Assembly: GCF_000764535.1 (NCBI RefSeq)
Contig: NZ_CP009571.1
Coordinates: forward strand, 1,855,001 to 1,919,000
Direction: 5' to 3'
Origin: Sphingomonas taxi
GTDB taxonomy: Bacteria > Pseudomonadota > Alphaproteobacteria > Sphingomonadales > Sphingomonadaceae
Length of the DNA: 64,000 nt
The notes under the pieces were generated by a model. The model searched no databases, had not been told where the DNA came from, and saw only the letters and a list, made by a program, of their open reading frames with translations. The position numbers and the translations under genes are program-made. Positions 1 to 8,799 of the stretch are shown piece after piece (positions within the stretch are counted from its first letter, which is position 1; each line of letters opens with the position of its first letter).

Positions 1-1
1 G

Positions 2-1009
2 CACACCGCGCCGGACCGCTACGTCTCCGCCAATCCGCATTTCGCCAAATCGGCGCTCGGGCGATATACCGCGAGCGATTTCACCGCGCTGGTCGAGCGC
101 CACCGGATCGCCTGGCATGAGAAGACGCTGGGGCAATTGTTCTGCGACGGCTCGGCCCGGCAGATCGTCGCGATGCTTCTCGACGAATGCGACGCGGGAC
201 GCGTCGACGTCGCGCTGTCCACGCCCTTCGGCGAAATCGGCCATGACGGCGCCGCGTTCACCGTCGCTTTGCCGGACCGCGTCGTTCGCGCGCCGCGGCT
301 GGTGATCGCCACCGGTGGACCATCGATCCCCAAGCTCGGCGCCACCGGTGCCGCTTACGATCTCGCCCGACGATTCGGACTCAAGGTGGTCGAGCCGCGG
401 CCCGCATTGGTGCCACTGACGCTCGGCGGCGACGAGGCGTTGTTTCGGACCTTGTCGGGCGTTGCCGCCGATGTCGTGGCGAGCGCCGGCAAGGCGCGGT
501 TCCGCGAGGCGGCGTTGTTCACGCATCGCGGCCTATCGGGCCCTGCGATCCTGCAGGTGTCGAGCTATTGGCGACCGCGCGAGCCGATCGGCATCGATTT
601 CGTGCCGGATGCGGATCGCGACTGGCTGCTGACCGCAAAGCGTATGCAGCCCCGTGCGACGCTGCGGCGGGCGCTGGCAGCGACGCTGCCGGACCGTCTC
701 GCCGAGGCGCTGGCCGAACGGCTCGATCTGTCGGTCGAACTCGGCAACGTTCCCGACCGCCGGCTCGACGAGGCGGGGCGACGCTTGTCGGATTGGCGGT
801 TCACGCCCAACGGCAGCGAGGGATTCGCCAAGGCCGAAGTGACCGTCGGCGGGATCAGTACCGCCGATCTGTCGTCCCAGACGCTGGAAGCGCGCCGCGT
901 CCCCGGCCTGCATGCGATCGGCGAGGCGGTCGACGTGACCGGCTGGCTCGGCGGCTATAATTTCCAATGGGCCTGGGCGAGCGGCTGGGCCGCGGCGCAG
1001 GCGCTCTAG
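2..1009 (+). CDS. BaiN/HI0933-family FAD-dependent oxidoreductase, 5' truncated
   Basis: The frame is open from base 2, so the N-terminus, including the FAD-binding Rossmann glycine motif, lies outside the window. The visible 335 residues match the HI0933/BaiN flavoprotein family (NAD(P)/FAD-dependent, the TIGR03862-like branch). Family-typical blocks are seen near the visible start (NPHFAKSALGRYTASDF), then IATGGPSIPKLGATG, LFTHRGLSGPAILQVSSYW, and the C-terminal FAD-contacting segment GLHAIGEAVDVTGWLGGYNFQWAWASG. An ATG at 137 is internal and is not the start. The substrate of this subgroup is not known, and the BaiN bile-acid role should not be assumed. It converges on the M23 peptidase gene with only 4 bases between the stop codons. 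Confidence 0.93.
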   Translation, partial: HTAPDRYVSANPHFAKSALGRYTASDFTALVERHRIAWHEKTLGQLFCDGSARQIVAMLLDECDAGRVDVALSTPFGEIGHDGAAFTVALPDRVVRAPRLVIATGGPSIPKLGATGAAYDLARRFGLKVVEPRPALVPLTLGGDEALFRTLSGVAADVVASAGKARFREAALFTHRGLSGPAILQVSSYWRPREPIGIDFVPDADRDWLLTAKRMQPRATLRRALAATLPDRLAEALAERLDLSVELGNVPDRRLDEAGRRLSDWRFTPNGSEGFAKAEVTVGGISTADLSSQTLEARRVPGLHAIGEAVDVTGWLGGYNFQWAWASGWAAAQAL

Positions 1010-1013
1010 ACGA

Positions 1014-1724
1014 TCAATCCTGCGCGGCGGGGCCGTCGGTCGAGACCGGGATGGCATGCACGGCGCGATCCTGCGACGCGAGCAGATAGTCGGCGGTCGT
1101 CAGGAACGGAATCGGGTTGACCGCATGGCCGTCGATGCGGACCTCATAATGGAGATGCGGACCGGTCGAACGACCGGTCGAGCCCATCAGCGCGATCAAC
1201 TGGCCGCGGGTGACGCGGGCGCCGTCCTCGACGAGGATCTTGGACAGGTGGCCGTAGCGAGTCGCGATGCCCTTGCCGTGGTTGATCTCGACCATATTGC
1301 CATAGCCGCCGAGTCGCGAAGCGTGATCGATGATGCCGTCGGCGGTAGCGTAGATCGGCGTGCCGACCGGACCGGGGATGTCGACGCCGGCGTGCATCGC
1401 CGCGGTGCCGCGGAACGGGTCGGAGCGGATGCCGAAGTTGCTGGTGAACTGGAGATGCTGAACCGGCTGGACCGAGGGGATGGCGATCGCGCCCTGCGGC
1501 CGCGTATCGAGCTTCTTCCAGCTCTGGAACAGGGTGCGGAACTGCGCGTCGGCCTTGAGGTCGGCCTGTGCCTCGGCGCCGTTGGCATCGAGCATCGGGC
1601 CGCCCTTGCCCTGCGCCGCGACCGTGGCCCGCGGGGTGCCGTCTTCCGCCTGTGCTGCGCCAAAACCGAGGGTCATCGCACCGAGCGTGGCGACGATCGT
1701 GGCTGTACGGGCGAAAATGCTCAT
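1014..1724 (-). CDS. secreted M23 family metallopeptidase
   Basis: This 236-aa protein is predicted to be a zinc peptidoglycan endopeptidase of the LytM/M23 type. Residues 1-26 form a signal peptide ending AQA. The catalytic domain spans about 95-215, with H111-x3-D115, H158 and the H190-L-H-Y-E motif; all expected zinc and catalytic residues are present, so it is probably active rather than a degenerate EnvC/NlpD-type activator. I chose the ATG at 1724 because it starts a clean signal peptide and is preceded by GGGG at suitable spacing. A longer reading to 1913 would add an Arg-rich stretch with no such logic. It likely acts in the periplasm. The gene stands alone, convergent with the flavoprotein gene. 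Confidence 0.93.
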   Translation of the reverse strand: MSIFARTATIVATLGAMTLGFGAAQAEDGTPRATVAAQGKGGPMLDANGAEAQADLKADAQFRTLFQSWKKLDTRPQGAIAIPSVQPVQHLQFTSNFGIRSDPFRGTAAMHAGVDIPGPVGTPIYATADGIIDHASRLGGYGNMVEINHGKGIATRYGHLSKILVEDGARVTRGQLIALMGSTGRSTGPHLHYEVRIDGHAVNPIPFLTTADYLLASQDRAVHAIPVSTDGPAAQD

Positions 1725-2061
1725 CGGACCCCAATATGATGCGCCGCGCCCGTGATGACGGGTGCGACCTATTCCCTCGTCTCGAAACCGCAGCCCCACC
1801 GCGTCCCTGACGGCCGATATGTGCCCGCATTTCGCGGGTAACCACAAGAGCCGCTGCCCGGTCGCCGCGATCAAGCGGCTTGGGGCTGCGCCGAGTCGAT
1901 GCGACACCGTCACATCGCCTGGATCGCGCGGGTTAGAAGACGGGGAACGGAGCCGGCGGTTCGGTCCGGGTTGACGGCCGTCGGCCGGGTGGCCGGGACG
2001 GCACGCCGGGGGGCATGACGCGCCCGATCGGGCGGCCTATAACGCGCGCTTCATCAAATGG
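1725..2061. other. intergenic region between divergent genes
   Basis: This stretch of 337 bases between the divergent M23 and oxygenase genes should hold both promoters. I see no convincing ORF, RNA gene or strong palindrome. GC-rich runs around 1965-2015 (GGCCGTCGGCCGGG) could fold but lack a terminator-like U tract. Confidence 0.5.
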
Positions 2062-3027
2062 ATGGCTTGCATGCTCGACTCCACTTCCGCCCAGGTTCCC
2101 ACGCTCAGCCTCGCCGATCAGGCCGGCGACCCCGATGGCTTCGCCGCAGCCTTCGGCGAATCGTTCGAGCGGTTCGGTTTTGCGATCGTCGCCGATCACG
2201 GCGTGCCGCAGGATCTGATCACCCGCGCCTGGCGCGAGACCGAGGCGCTGTTCGCGCTGCCCGAAGCGGAGAAGCGCGCCTATTTCGTCGCGGGCGGCGG
2301 TGGCGCGCGCGGCTACACGCCGTTCAAGACCGAGATCGCCAAGGACGCCAAGCACGTCGATCTCAAGGAATTCTGGCACATCGGTCGCGAGCTGCCGGCG
2401 GGGCATCGCTACGCCGACACGATGGCGCCCAATATCTGGCCGACGCGCCCCGAGGGCTTCAAGGACACGTTCCTCGAACTGTTCACCGCCTTCGACCGCG
2501 CGGGCGACCGGTTGCTGTCGGCGATCGCGCGGCATCTCGGCCTCGCGCCCGACTGGTTCGATCCCGCGGTGAAGGACGGCAATTCGGTGCTCCGCCTGCT
2601 CCATTATCCGCCGATCCCCGCGGATGCCGAGGGCGTCCGCGCCGGCGCGCATGAGGACATCAACCTCATCACGCTGCTGCTCGGCGCCGAGGAGGCGGGG
2701 CTGGAACTGCTCGACCGCGCGACCGGCCAGTGGCTGGCGATCAGGCCGCCCGAGGGCGCGATGGTGGTCAACGTCGGCGACATGCTGCAGCGGCTGACCA
2801 ACCACGTGCTGCCGTCGACCACGCATCGCGTCGTCAATCCGCCGGTCGAGCGCCGCGGCCATTCGCGCTATTCGATGCCCTTCTTCCTGCACCCCGCGCC
2901 CGATTTCCTGATCGAGACGCTGCCGCAGACGATCAGCGCGGAGAATCCGAACCGCTATCCGCAACCGATCACGGCGCACGACTATCTGCATCAGCGGCTG
3001 GTGGAGATCGGCTTGATCAAGGGGTAG
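2062..3027 (+). CDS. isopenicillin N synthase-like 2OG-Fe(II) oxygenase
   Basis: A 321-aa member of the IPNS/DIOX superfamily, non-heme iron oxygenases with an N-terminal DIOX_N region (about 12-130) and a C-terminal double-stranded beta helix. Iron ligands H197-x-D199 and H255 are visible, and the R269-Y-S271 motif in SRYSMPFF is the usual 2-oxoglutarate carboxylate anchor. Bacterial members of this type are rarely characterised; the substrate is unknown and a beta-lactam role is not implied. An in-frame ATG at 2071, with GGATGG just upstream, may be the true start (318 aa). A strong hairpin (3051-3079) follows the stop. Confidence 0.9.
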   Translation: MACMLDSTSAQVPTLSLADQAGDPDGFAAAFGESFERFGFAIVADHGVPQDLITRAWRETEALFALPEAEKRAYFVAGGGGARGYTPFKTEIAKDAKHVDLKEFWHIGRELPAGHRYADTMAPNIWPTRPEGFKDTFLELFTAFDRAGDRLLSAIARHLGLAPDWFDPAVKDGNSVLRLLHYPPIPADAEGVRAGAHEDINLITLLLGAEEAGLELLDRATGQWLAIRPPEGAMVVNVGDMLQRLTNHVLPSTTHRVVNPPVERRGHSRYSMPFFLHPAPDFLIETLPQTISAENPNRYPQPITAHDYLHQRLVEIGLIKG

Positions 3028-3050
3028 GCGCAGCGGCGGCCGGATCGGAG

Positions 3051-3079
3051 CGATGGGGACGGAAACTTCCGCCCCATCG
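3051..3079. terminator. hairpin between convergent genes
   Basis: CGATGGGG and CCCCATCG form the outer stem and GGAA/TTCC the inner stem. It lies 24 bases past the oxygenase stop and 18 bases past the M20 stop on the other strand, so it can serve both directions. No U tract is present, so it is a candidate only. Confidence 0.5.
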
Positions 3080-3096
3080 GTTCATCGCGGTTCTCG

Positions 3097-4311
3097 TCAG
3101 TCGAACCCGCGTTCGAGATAGCGCGTCGCGACCGCGCAATGCATCGCGACGCCCTTCGCCATGACCGATTCCTCGATCGTCATCCGCGTATTGTGGAGCG
3201 GCGGGTTGGTCGCCGGGTCGCTGCCGGCGGGGGCGACGCCGAGGAAAGCGAAGGCGCCGGGGAATTTGCGCAGCACGTAGGAGAAATCCTCCGCGCCCAT
3301 CATCGGCTGCGGCATCGGTGCGAAGGGCCGGCCGAGCTCGCCCGCCACTGTCTCGATCAGCGCCGCGCCGCGCGGGTCGTTGACCGTCACCGGATAGCCT
3401 TCGTCGATCCACGCTTCGGCGGTGGCGCCATGCGCCGCGGCGATATTCTCGGCGATCCGCTTGACCGCGGCGCGCATCGTCGTGCGCGTCGCCTCCGACA
3501 AGGTGCGCAAGGTGCCGAGCATGCGGACCTCGCCCGGGATGATATTGTGCGCCGAACCCGCCTCGATCTTGGTGATCGAGAGCACTGCGGGATCGGTGAC
3601 CGCGATTGCGCGCGCGACATAGGTCTGGAAGGCGGTGACGATCTCGCAGGCGACCGGCACCGGATCGATGCAATCGTGTGGCATCGCGGCGTGGCCGCCC
3701 GCGCCGCGTACGACGACGTGCACCGTATCCGCCGATGCCATGATCGATCCGGCGCGGGTGATGACGACGCCGGCGGGGGCATTGGGGGTGATGTGCAACG
3801 CGAAGGCGGCGTCGGGTGCGGCGACGTCGAGCAGGCCGTCGTCGATCATGAAGCGCGCGCCGTGATGGCCCTCCTCGCCCGGCTGGAACATGAAGACGAC
3901 GGTGCCGGGGAGCTGATCGCGGCGCGCGGAGAGCGCACGGGCGGCGCCGACCAGCATCGCGGTGTGCGAATCATGGCCGCAGGCGTGCATGCGGCCGGGG
4001 ATGGTGCTGGCGAAGGGCAGGCCCGTCTCCTCTTCCATCGCCAGCGCGTCCATGTCGCCGCGCAGCAGCACGGTGCGGCCATTGTCGCCCTTCTGCCCGC
4101 GCAGGATCGCGATCAGGCCGCTGGTCGATTTGCCCTCGTGATATTCGAGCGGCAGGCCGGCGAGCGCCGCCTTGATCTTGTCGGTGGTGCGGCGGCAGTC
4201 GAGGCCGATCTCCGGCTCGGCATGGATCGCGCGGCGCAGGGTGACGATGTCGGCGAGCTCGGCTTCGCCGGCCGCGGTCCAGTCGCTGAGAATGGGGTCG
4301 TCGAGGGACAT
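3097..4311 (-). CDS. M20 family amidohydrolase/peptidase
   Basis: This 404-aa enzyme belongs to the M20D amidohydrolase group (hippurate hydrolase / IAA-amino acid hydrolase-like), which cleaves N-acyl amino acids or small peptides. Metal-site motifs are in place: GDMDAL at 85-90, H109-A-C111-G-H113 (the Cys/His pattern typical of M20D), and E146-E147 in QPGEEGHHGA. A dimerisation lid domain follows at about 190-300. There is no signal peptide, so it should be cytoplasmic. I start at the ATG at 4311; the longer reading runs backwards into a palindromic repeat (4390-4491) and is not credible. The exact substrate cannot be read from sequence. Confidence 0.92.
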   Translation of the reverse strand: MSLDDPILSDWTAAGEAELADIVTLRRAIHAEPEIGLDCRRTTDKIKAALAGLPLEYHEGKSTSGLIAILRGQKGDNGRTVLLRGDMDALAMEEETGLPFASTIPGRMHACGHDSHTAMLVGAARALSARRDQLPGTVVFMFQPGEEGHHGARFMIDDGLLDVAAPDAAFALHITPNAPAGVVITRAGSIMASADTVHVVVRGAGGHAAMPHDCIDPVPVACEIVTAFQTYVARAIAVTDPAVLSITKIEAGSAHNIIPGEVRMLGTLRTLSEATRTTMRAAVKRIAENIAAAHGATAEAWIDEGYPVTVNDPRGAALIETVAGELGRPFAPMPQPMMGAEDFSYVLRKFPGAFAFLGVAPAGSDPATNPPLHNTRMTIEESVMAKGVAMHCAVATRYLERGFD

Positions 4312-4389
4312 GATGAGGCTCCGTTTCGGGCGCCAGTTTGCGCCGGAGCGGGGATGTTGTCGAGCTTTGGGGTGTGCTCCACGTAACCC

Positions 4390-4491
4390 GTCATCCCGGC
4401 GGAAGCCGGGACCCATGGATACGGAACGTCGACGGTTGCGTGAAACAGCAAATTTGCCGTGACCGTGGGTCCCGGCATTCGCCGGGATGAC
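4390..4491. repeat. REP-like inverted repeat (GTCATCCCGGC family)
   Basis: Two 26-bp arms, GTCATCCCGGCGGAAGCCGG... at the left and its near-complement at 4466-4491, enclose about 50 bases. The outer arms resemble those at 15944-16035, 40212-40316 and 46634-46725, but the interior differs. It lies between the M20 gene start and the stop of the HerA-like gene. Confidence 0.85.
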
Positions 4492-4516
4492 GAAGATGGG
4501 GACGAACGACCCCCCT

Positions 4517-6142
4517 TCACCGCATCAGATTGCCCAGCACGCTACGCAGCACCGTTCCGACCAGACCGCCGCCCGCCGACGAGCGCCGCGAGCCCGACCC
4601 GAACACCTGCTTGCCGATCTCGTTGGCGACCTGCCGCCCGATCGACGAACTCGCCGCGCGCGTGGCCGAGGTCATGGCCTTCGACCAGGGCGAGTTGGCC
4701 GCCTCGCGCGCTGCCGCCGCGTCCGCCTTGGCCTGCGCCGCCTGCGCGCGCGCCGCTTCCTTGGCGGCCTGCGCATCCGCCTTGGCCTGCACCGCCGCCG
4801 CCTTGGCGGCATCGTCCTGCGCGCGCGCCGCCGCGGCGGAAGCCGCGGCCTCCTGCGTCTTGGCCGCGAGAATCTCCTCCGCCGATTCGCGATCGATCGC
4901 GGTGTCGTATTTGTCGCCGACCGCGTCCGTCTGGATCATCACCGCGCGTTCCTGCGGCGTCACCGGGCCGACGCGGCTGGCAGGCGGCTTGATCAGCGTG
5001 CGTTCCACCGGCGCCGGCGACCCGTCCGCCTGCAACAGCGACACCAGCGCCTCGCCGACCTTCAATTCGGTGATCGCGGTGGCGACGTCGACGCCGGGAT
5101 TGGCGCGGAACGTCTCCGCCGCCGAACGCACCGCCGCCTGATCGCGCGGCGTGAAGGCGCGTAGCGCATGCTGGACGCGGTTGCCGAGCTGGCCGGCGAC
5201 CGTGTCGGGGATATCGATCGGGTTCTGCGTGATGAAATAGATGCCCACCCCCTTGGAGCGGATCAGGCGGACGACCTGTTCGATCTTGTCGAGCAGCGCC
5301 TTGGGCGCGTCGTCGAACAGCAGATGCGCCTCGTCGAAGAAGAAGACGAGCTTGGGCTTGTCGGGATCGCCGACCTCGGGGAGATGCTCGAACAATTCGC
5401 TCATCAACCACAGCAGGAAGGTGCTGTAGAGCTTCGGCGCGGCCATGAGCTTGTCGGCGGCGAGGATGTTGACGATTCCCCTGCCCCGGTCGTCGGTGCG
5501 GATGAAATCGTCCATTTCCAGCGCGGGTTCGCCGAAGAAATGATCGCCGCCCTGCGTGCGCAACTGGAGCAGCGCGCGCTGGATCGCGCCGATCGATTGC
5601 TTCGAGACGTTGCCGTAGGTGGTGGTGAGTTCGTCGGCACGGTTCGCGCAATGCGCCAGCATCGCCTGCAGGTCGTCGAGGTCGAGCAGCAGCAGCCCTT
5701 CCTTGTCGGCGACGTGGAAGGCGATCGTCATCACCCCCTCCTGCACCTCGTTGAGGTCCATCAGGCGGCTGAGCAACAGCGGCCCCATTTCGCTGACCGT
5801 GGTGCGGATCGGGTGGCCCTGTTCGCCGTACAGGTCCCAGAATTGCACCGGCATATCGGCATAGGCCCAGTCGGTCTCGCCGATCTCGGCGGCACGCGCG
5901 GCGAAGGCGGCATGCGTCTTGGCCTGCGGCGAACCCGCCATCGCGAGGCCGGACAGGTCGCCCTTCACGTCCGCAACGAAGCTCGGCACCCCGACCTTCG
6001 AGAACCCCTCGATGATCCCCTGCAGGGTCACCGTCTTGCCGGTGCCGGTCGCACCGGCGATCAGGCCGTGGCGGTTAGCGCGCTTGAGGTCGAGCAGCTG
6101 CGGCTTGCCGCCGCCAAGGCCGATGAAGATGCCGTCGCTCAT
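4517..6142 (-). CDS. HerA-like/DUF853 (YjgR-type) ATPase
   Basis: A 541-aa P-loop ATPase of the FtsK/HerA superfamily, DUF853 branch. The ligand pocket is GATGTGKT (residues 30-37) and the Walker B segment is [12 protein letters not shown], followed by [15 protein letters not shown]. Residues about 430-510 are a long Ala/Lys/Glu/Gln-rich coiled coil, and the tail is Gly/Ser-rich. HerA relatives move along DNA with a nuclease partner, but no nurA-like gene is adjacent and DUF853 proteins have no settled function. The ATG at 6142 has AGGAG six bases upstream; 16 further residues are possible upstream but lack a ribosome binding site. It follows degP on the same strand, but the terminator at 6190-6227 suggests separate transcription. 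Confidence 0.92.
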   Translation of the reverse strand: MSDGIFIGLGGGKPQLLDLKRANRHGLIAGATGTGKTVTLQGIIEGFSKVGVPSFVADVKGDLSGLAMAGSPQAKTHAAFAARAAEIGETDWAYADMPVQFWDLYGEQGHPIRTTVSEMGPLLLSRLMDLNEVQEGVMTIAFHVADKEGLLLLDLDDLQAMLAHCANRADELTTTYGNVSKQSIGAIQRALLQLRTQGGDHFFGEPALEMDDFIRTDDRGRGIVNILAADKLMAAPKLYSTFLLWLMSELFEHLPEVGDPDKPKLVFFFDEAHLLFDDAPKALLDKIEQVVRLIRSKGVGIYFITQNPIDIPDTVAGQLGNRVQHALRAFTPRDQAAVRSAAETFRANPGVDVATAITELKVGEALVSLLQADGSPAPVERTLIKPPASRVGPVTPQERAVMIQTDAVGDKYDTAIDRESAEEILAAKTQEAAASAAAARAQDDAAKAAAVQAKADAQAAKEAARAQAAQAKADAAAAREAANSPWSKAMTSATRAASSSIGRQVANEIGKQVFGSGSRRSSAGGGLVGTVLRSVLGNLMR

Positions 6143-6189
6143 GTCCCGCTCCTGTGCTGGTGCCGGAGACCTACCCCGGCGTGCGGGCA

Positions 6190-6227
6190 AAAGGAAAGGG
6201 CCGCCGCTCGGGAGAGCGACGACCCTT
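6190..6227 (-). terminator. rho-independent terminator of degP
   Basis: On the minus strand a 14-bp stem (two G-U pairs) with loop TCCC is followed by TCCTTTT. It lies 23 bases past the degP stop. Confidence 0.85.
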
Positions 6228-6250
6228 CACCTGCACCGTTATGGCCAGGC

Positions 6251-7807
6251 TTACTTGATCTTCACCGGGATGAAGCCCGGGATCCGGCCGCGCTGCACCA
6301 GCAGCAGGACCTGCGGACGACCCGCCGCCTTCGCCTGCGCGACGAGACGGGCGACGTCGGCCGCGGTGCGGACCGGCGTGCTGTTGACCGCCTGGATCAC
6401 GTCGCCGCGCTTGATCTTGCCGTTGGCGTCGCTCGAGGCGTCGACCGAGGCGACCACCACGCCCTGTACGGTGGGATCGACGCCGACCGCGCGGGCGATC
6501 CCCGGGGTCAGCGGCTGGACGTTGAGGCCGAGCGGCGCCGAGCCGCCCTGGGTCGTGCCGGCGTCGTCATCGTCATTGCCGTCCGTCTGCGAATCGTTCG
6601 GCCCGAACCCGCCGGAATCCTCGCCACCATTGGCCAGCGCCTTCAGCTGGTCGTTCGACGGACGCGTCGCGACCTGGATGTTGAGCGACGTCGGCTGACC
6701 GGCGCGCAGCACCTCGAACCGGGCGGTCGTGCCCGGCTGGAGGTTCGAGACGAGACGCGTCAGCGTCTGGTCGGGCGTGACCTGCTGGCCGTTGATCTTG
6801 GTGACCACGTCGCCTGCACGCAGGCCACCCTTGGCCGCCGGACCGGCCGGCTCGACGCGCGCGATCAGCTCGCCCTGGTTCTTCGGAATGCCGAGCGCCG
6901 CGGCGGCATCGTCGTTCACCGCACCGCCGATCGACACGCCGATATAGCCGCGGGTGATCTTGCCACCCTTCATGAACGTCTCGATGATCGGCTTGGCGGT
7001 CGCCGCGGGAATGGCGAAACCGATGCCGATATTGCCGCCCGACTGGCTGAAGATCTGCGAATTGACGCCGATCACATTGCCGTTGAGGTCGAACATCGGG
7101 CCGCCCGAATTGCCCTGGTTGATCGAGGCGTCAGTCTGGATGAACTGATCATAGGCGCCGCCCTGACCGGTGACGCGGTTGATCGCCGAGATGATGCCCG
7201 CGGTCACCGTGCCGCCGAGGCCGAAGGGCTCGCCGATCGCCAGCACCCAGTCGCCGACGCGGGCACGGCTCGAATCGCCCCACTTCACGAACGGCAGGCC
7301 GGCGGCATCGATCTTGAGCAGCGCGAGGTCCGAATCCTGGTCCTTGCCGATGACGCGTGCGGTATATTCCTTGTTGTTGCTCAGCGTGACGGTGATCGAA
7401 TTGACCGTCGCGCCCTCCGCACCCGGCGCGATGACGTGATTGTTGGTCACGACATAGCCGTCAGGCGAGATCAGGAAGCCCGAACCGAGCGACGCGCCCT
7501 CGCGCTTCACCGGGGCGCCACCCTGGCCACCGCCCATGCCGCCGAACAGATCGCCGAACGGCGTGCCCGAGAAGGGATTGGCCGGCTGGCGCTGGACGAT
7601 CGTCTGCTTGGTCGAGATGTTGACCACCGCGGGCTGCAGCTTGGCGACCATGTCGGCGAAGCTCATCGGCGCACCGGCCTTGGGCGCCGCCGCCTGGATC
7701 GCGCCGGGCTCGTTCTGAGCCTGTTGCGCGGTGCTCGGCTGCAGCGCCAGCGTGGCGGTCGCGCCACCGAGGAGAAGCGCACTGGTAATGGCGTAGGCGT
7801 AGCGCAC
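6251..7807 (-). CDS. degP: DegP/DegQ-family periplasmic serine endoprotease (Do)
   Basis: A 518-aa HtrA protease. A signal peptide (about 1-28) precedes the trypsin-like domain, with triad H124 (TNNHVI), D160 (DSDLALLKI) and S234 (QGNSGGPMF), and a Gly/Pro-rich LA-loop segment at 75-105. Two PDZ domains follow (about 265-355 and 425-505), separated by an acidic Asp-rich linker (QTDGNDDDDAG). It degrades and refolds damaged envelope proteins. The start is GTG at 7807, with GAGGA about 10 bases upstream; no in-frame ATG lies above it. A seven-codon mini-ORF (7827-7807) ends on this start codon. It lies downstream of hflK-hflC, a common alphaproteobacterial arrangement, with a 116-base gap. Confidence 0.96.
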   Translation of the reverse strand: MRYAYAITSALLLGGATATLALQPSTAQQAQNEPGAIQAAAPKAGAPMSFADMVAKLQPAVVNISTKQTIVQRQPANPFSGTPFGDLFGGMGGGQGGAPVKREGASLGSGFLISPDGYVVTNNHVIAPGAEGATVNSITVTLSNNKEYTARVIGKDQDSDLALLKIDAAGLPFVKWGDSSRARVGDWVLAIGEPFGLGGTVTAGIISAINRVTGQGGAYDQFIQTDASINQGNSGGPMFDLNGNVIGVNSQIFSQSGGNIGIGFAIPAATAKPIIETFMKGGKITRGYIGVSIGGAVNDDAAAALGIPKNQGELIARVEPAGPAAKGGLRAGDVVTKINGQQVTPDQTLTRLVSNLQPGTTARFEVLRAGQPTSLNIQVATRPSNDQLKALANGGEDSGGFGPNDSQTDGNDDDDAGTTQGGSAPLGLNVQPLTPGIARAVGVDPTVQGVVVASVDASSDANGKIKRGDVIQAVNSTPVRTAADVARLVAQAKAAGRPQVLLLVQRGRIPGFIPVKIK

Positions 7808-7885
7808 TAGGAGAAAATCCTCTTCATGAAGGGCGATCGGAATTGGTGCCTTAGTGGACCCAAACGCCTGAACGCCGCTTGAATG

Positions 7886-7913
7886 TTCATACGCCCGAAA
7901 GCTGGGGGCTCAA
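7886..7913 (-). promoter_or_regulatory. possible sigma70-type promoter before degP
   Basis: On the minus strand TTGAGC (7913-7908), a 16-base spacer and TATGAA (7891-7886) give four matches of six to each consensus hexamer. It sits in the hflC-degP gap, about 80 bases before the degP start. Pattern match only; no sigma-E-type motif was recognised. Confidence 0.3.
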
Positions 7914-7923
7914 TCCTTGCGGA

Positions 7924-8799
7924 TCAACGCCCCCTGCCCTCGAACTCACGCAAGTAACTGTTTCCGGGTGACAAGATGATGGACGTCGAACCGCTTGGCG
8001 CGGGTCCGCCATCCGCCCCGAAGGTGTGGCGATAGGACTGCATGGCGCGGTAGAAGTCGTAGAAGTCGGCATCCTTGGTGAAGCTTTGCGCATAGATGCG
8101 CGCCGCCGCCGCATCCGCCTCGCCGCGGATGATCTGCGCTTCCTTCTGGCCCTGCGCGCGGATCGTCGTCGCCTGCTGCTGGCGGGCGGTCGCCATCCGG
8201 GCGAGCGCGCGGTCAAGCGGGCTGCCGTCGGGCAGATCGGCATGCTTGATCCGCACGTCGACGATCTGCACGCCATATTGGCTGGCGAGCCGCTGCATGC
8301 GGGTCTGGATATTGTCCATCACCTGGTCACGCTCGGGGCTGAGCAGCGTCGCGAACGGCTGATTGCCGAGCTCGTTGCGGATCGAGCTGCCGAGCAGCGG
8401 GCGCAGCGCCTCGGTGATCGCCGCCTCGGTCTGCGAGGTGCTGCCGGTGGCGTTCACCGCCTTCAGCGGATCGATGATCCGGAAGCGCGCATAGGCATCG
8501 ACCTCGAGCCGGAGCTGGTCGGACGAGAGCACCTGCTGGTTGTCGTAATCGACGTCGAGCACGCGCTTGTTGAGCCAGACCAGCCGGTCGATGAACGGGA
8601 TGCGCAGGATCGGGCCGGCACCGGTACGGCCGAACTGCTCGTTCGGTTTCCACGCGTTGACGGTGCGCACCGGCTGTTCGAAGCGCAGGATGACCGCCTG
8701 CTGCGTCTCCGGCACGATGGTGATCGTCGCCGAGAACAGGATGACGAGGACCAGCGCGGCGAGGCCGAGCGCGATCGGGTGACGCCAGAGGCCGTTCAC
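7924..8799 (-). CDS. hflC: HflC, SPFH-domain regulator of FtsH
   Basis: A 291-aa prohibitin/SPFH protein that with HflK forms the large periplasmic-facing cage around the FtsH protease. One N-terminal membrane segment (about residues 9-28) is followed by the SPFH domain (VPETQQAVILRFEQPVRTV...) and an Ala/Gln/Arg-rich coiled coil (ARMATARQQQATTIRAQGQKEAQ). The start is GTG at 8799: the hflK stop and hflC start overlap as GTGA, so translation is coupled. Length and layout are normal for the family. Confidence 0.96.
   Translation of the reverse strand: MNGLWRHPIALGLAALVLVILFSATITIVPETQQAVILRFEQPVRTVNAWKPNEQFGRTGAGPILRIPFIDRLVWLNKRVLDVDYDNQQVLSSDQLRLEVDAYARFRIIDPLKAVNATGSTSQTEAAITEALRPLLGSSIRNELGNQPFATLLSPERDQVMDNIQTRMQRLASQYGVQIVDVRIKHADLPDGSPLDRALARMATARQQQATTIRAQGQKEAQIIRGEADAAAARIYAQSFTKDADFYDFYRAMQSYRHTFGADGGPAPSGSTSIILSPGNSYLREFEGRGR

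Noticed and set aside
1725..2061. Riboswitch or small RNA before the oxygenase gene
   Set aside because: No conserved riboswitch core or terminator-linked structure could be recognised.
5168..7810. An 880-codon open frame on the plus strand opposite the HerA-like and degP genes
   Set aside because: Arg/Asp/His-rich translation with no recognisable motif, antisense to two well-supported genes. A GC-rich third-position shadow.
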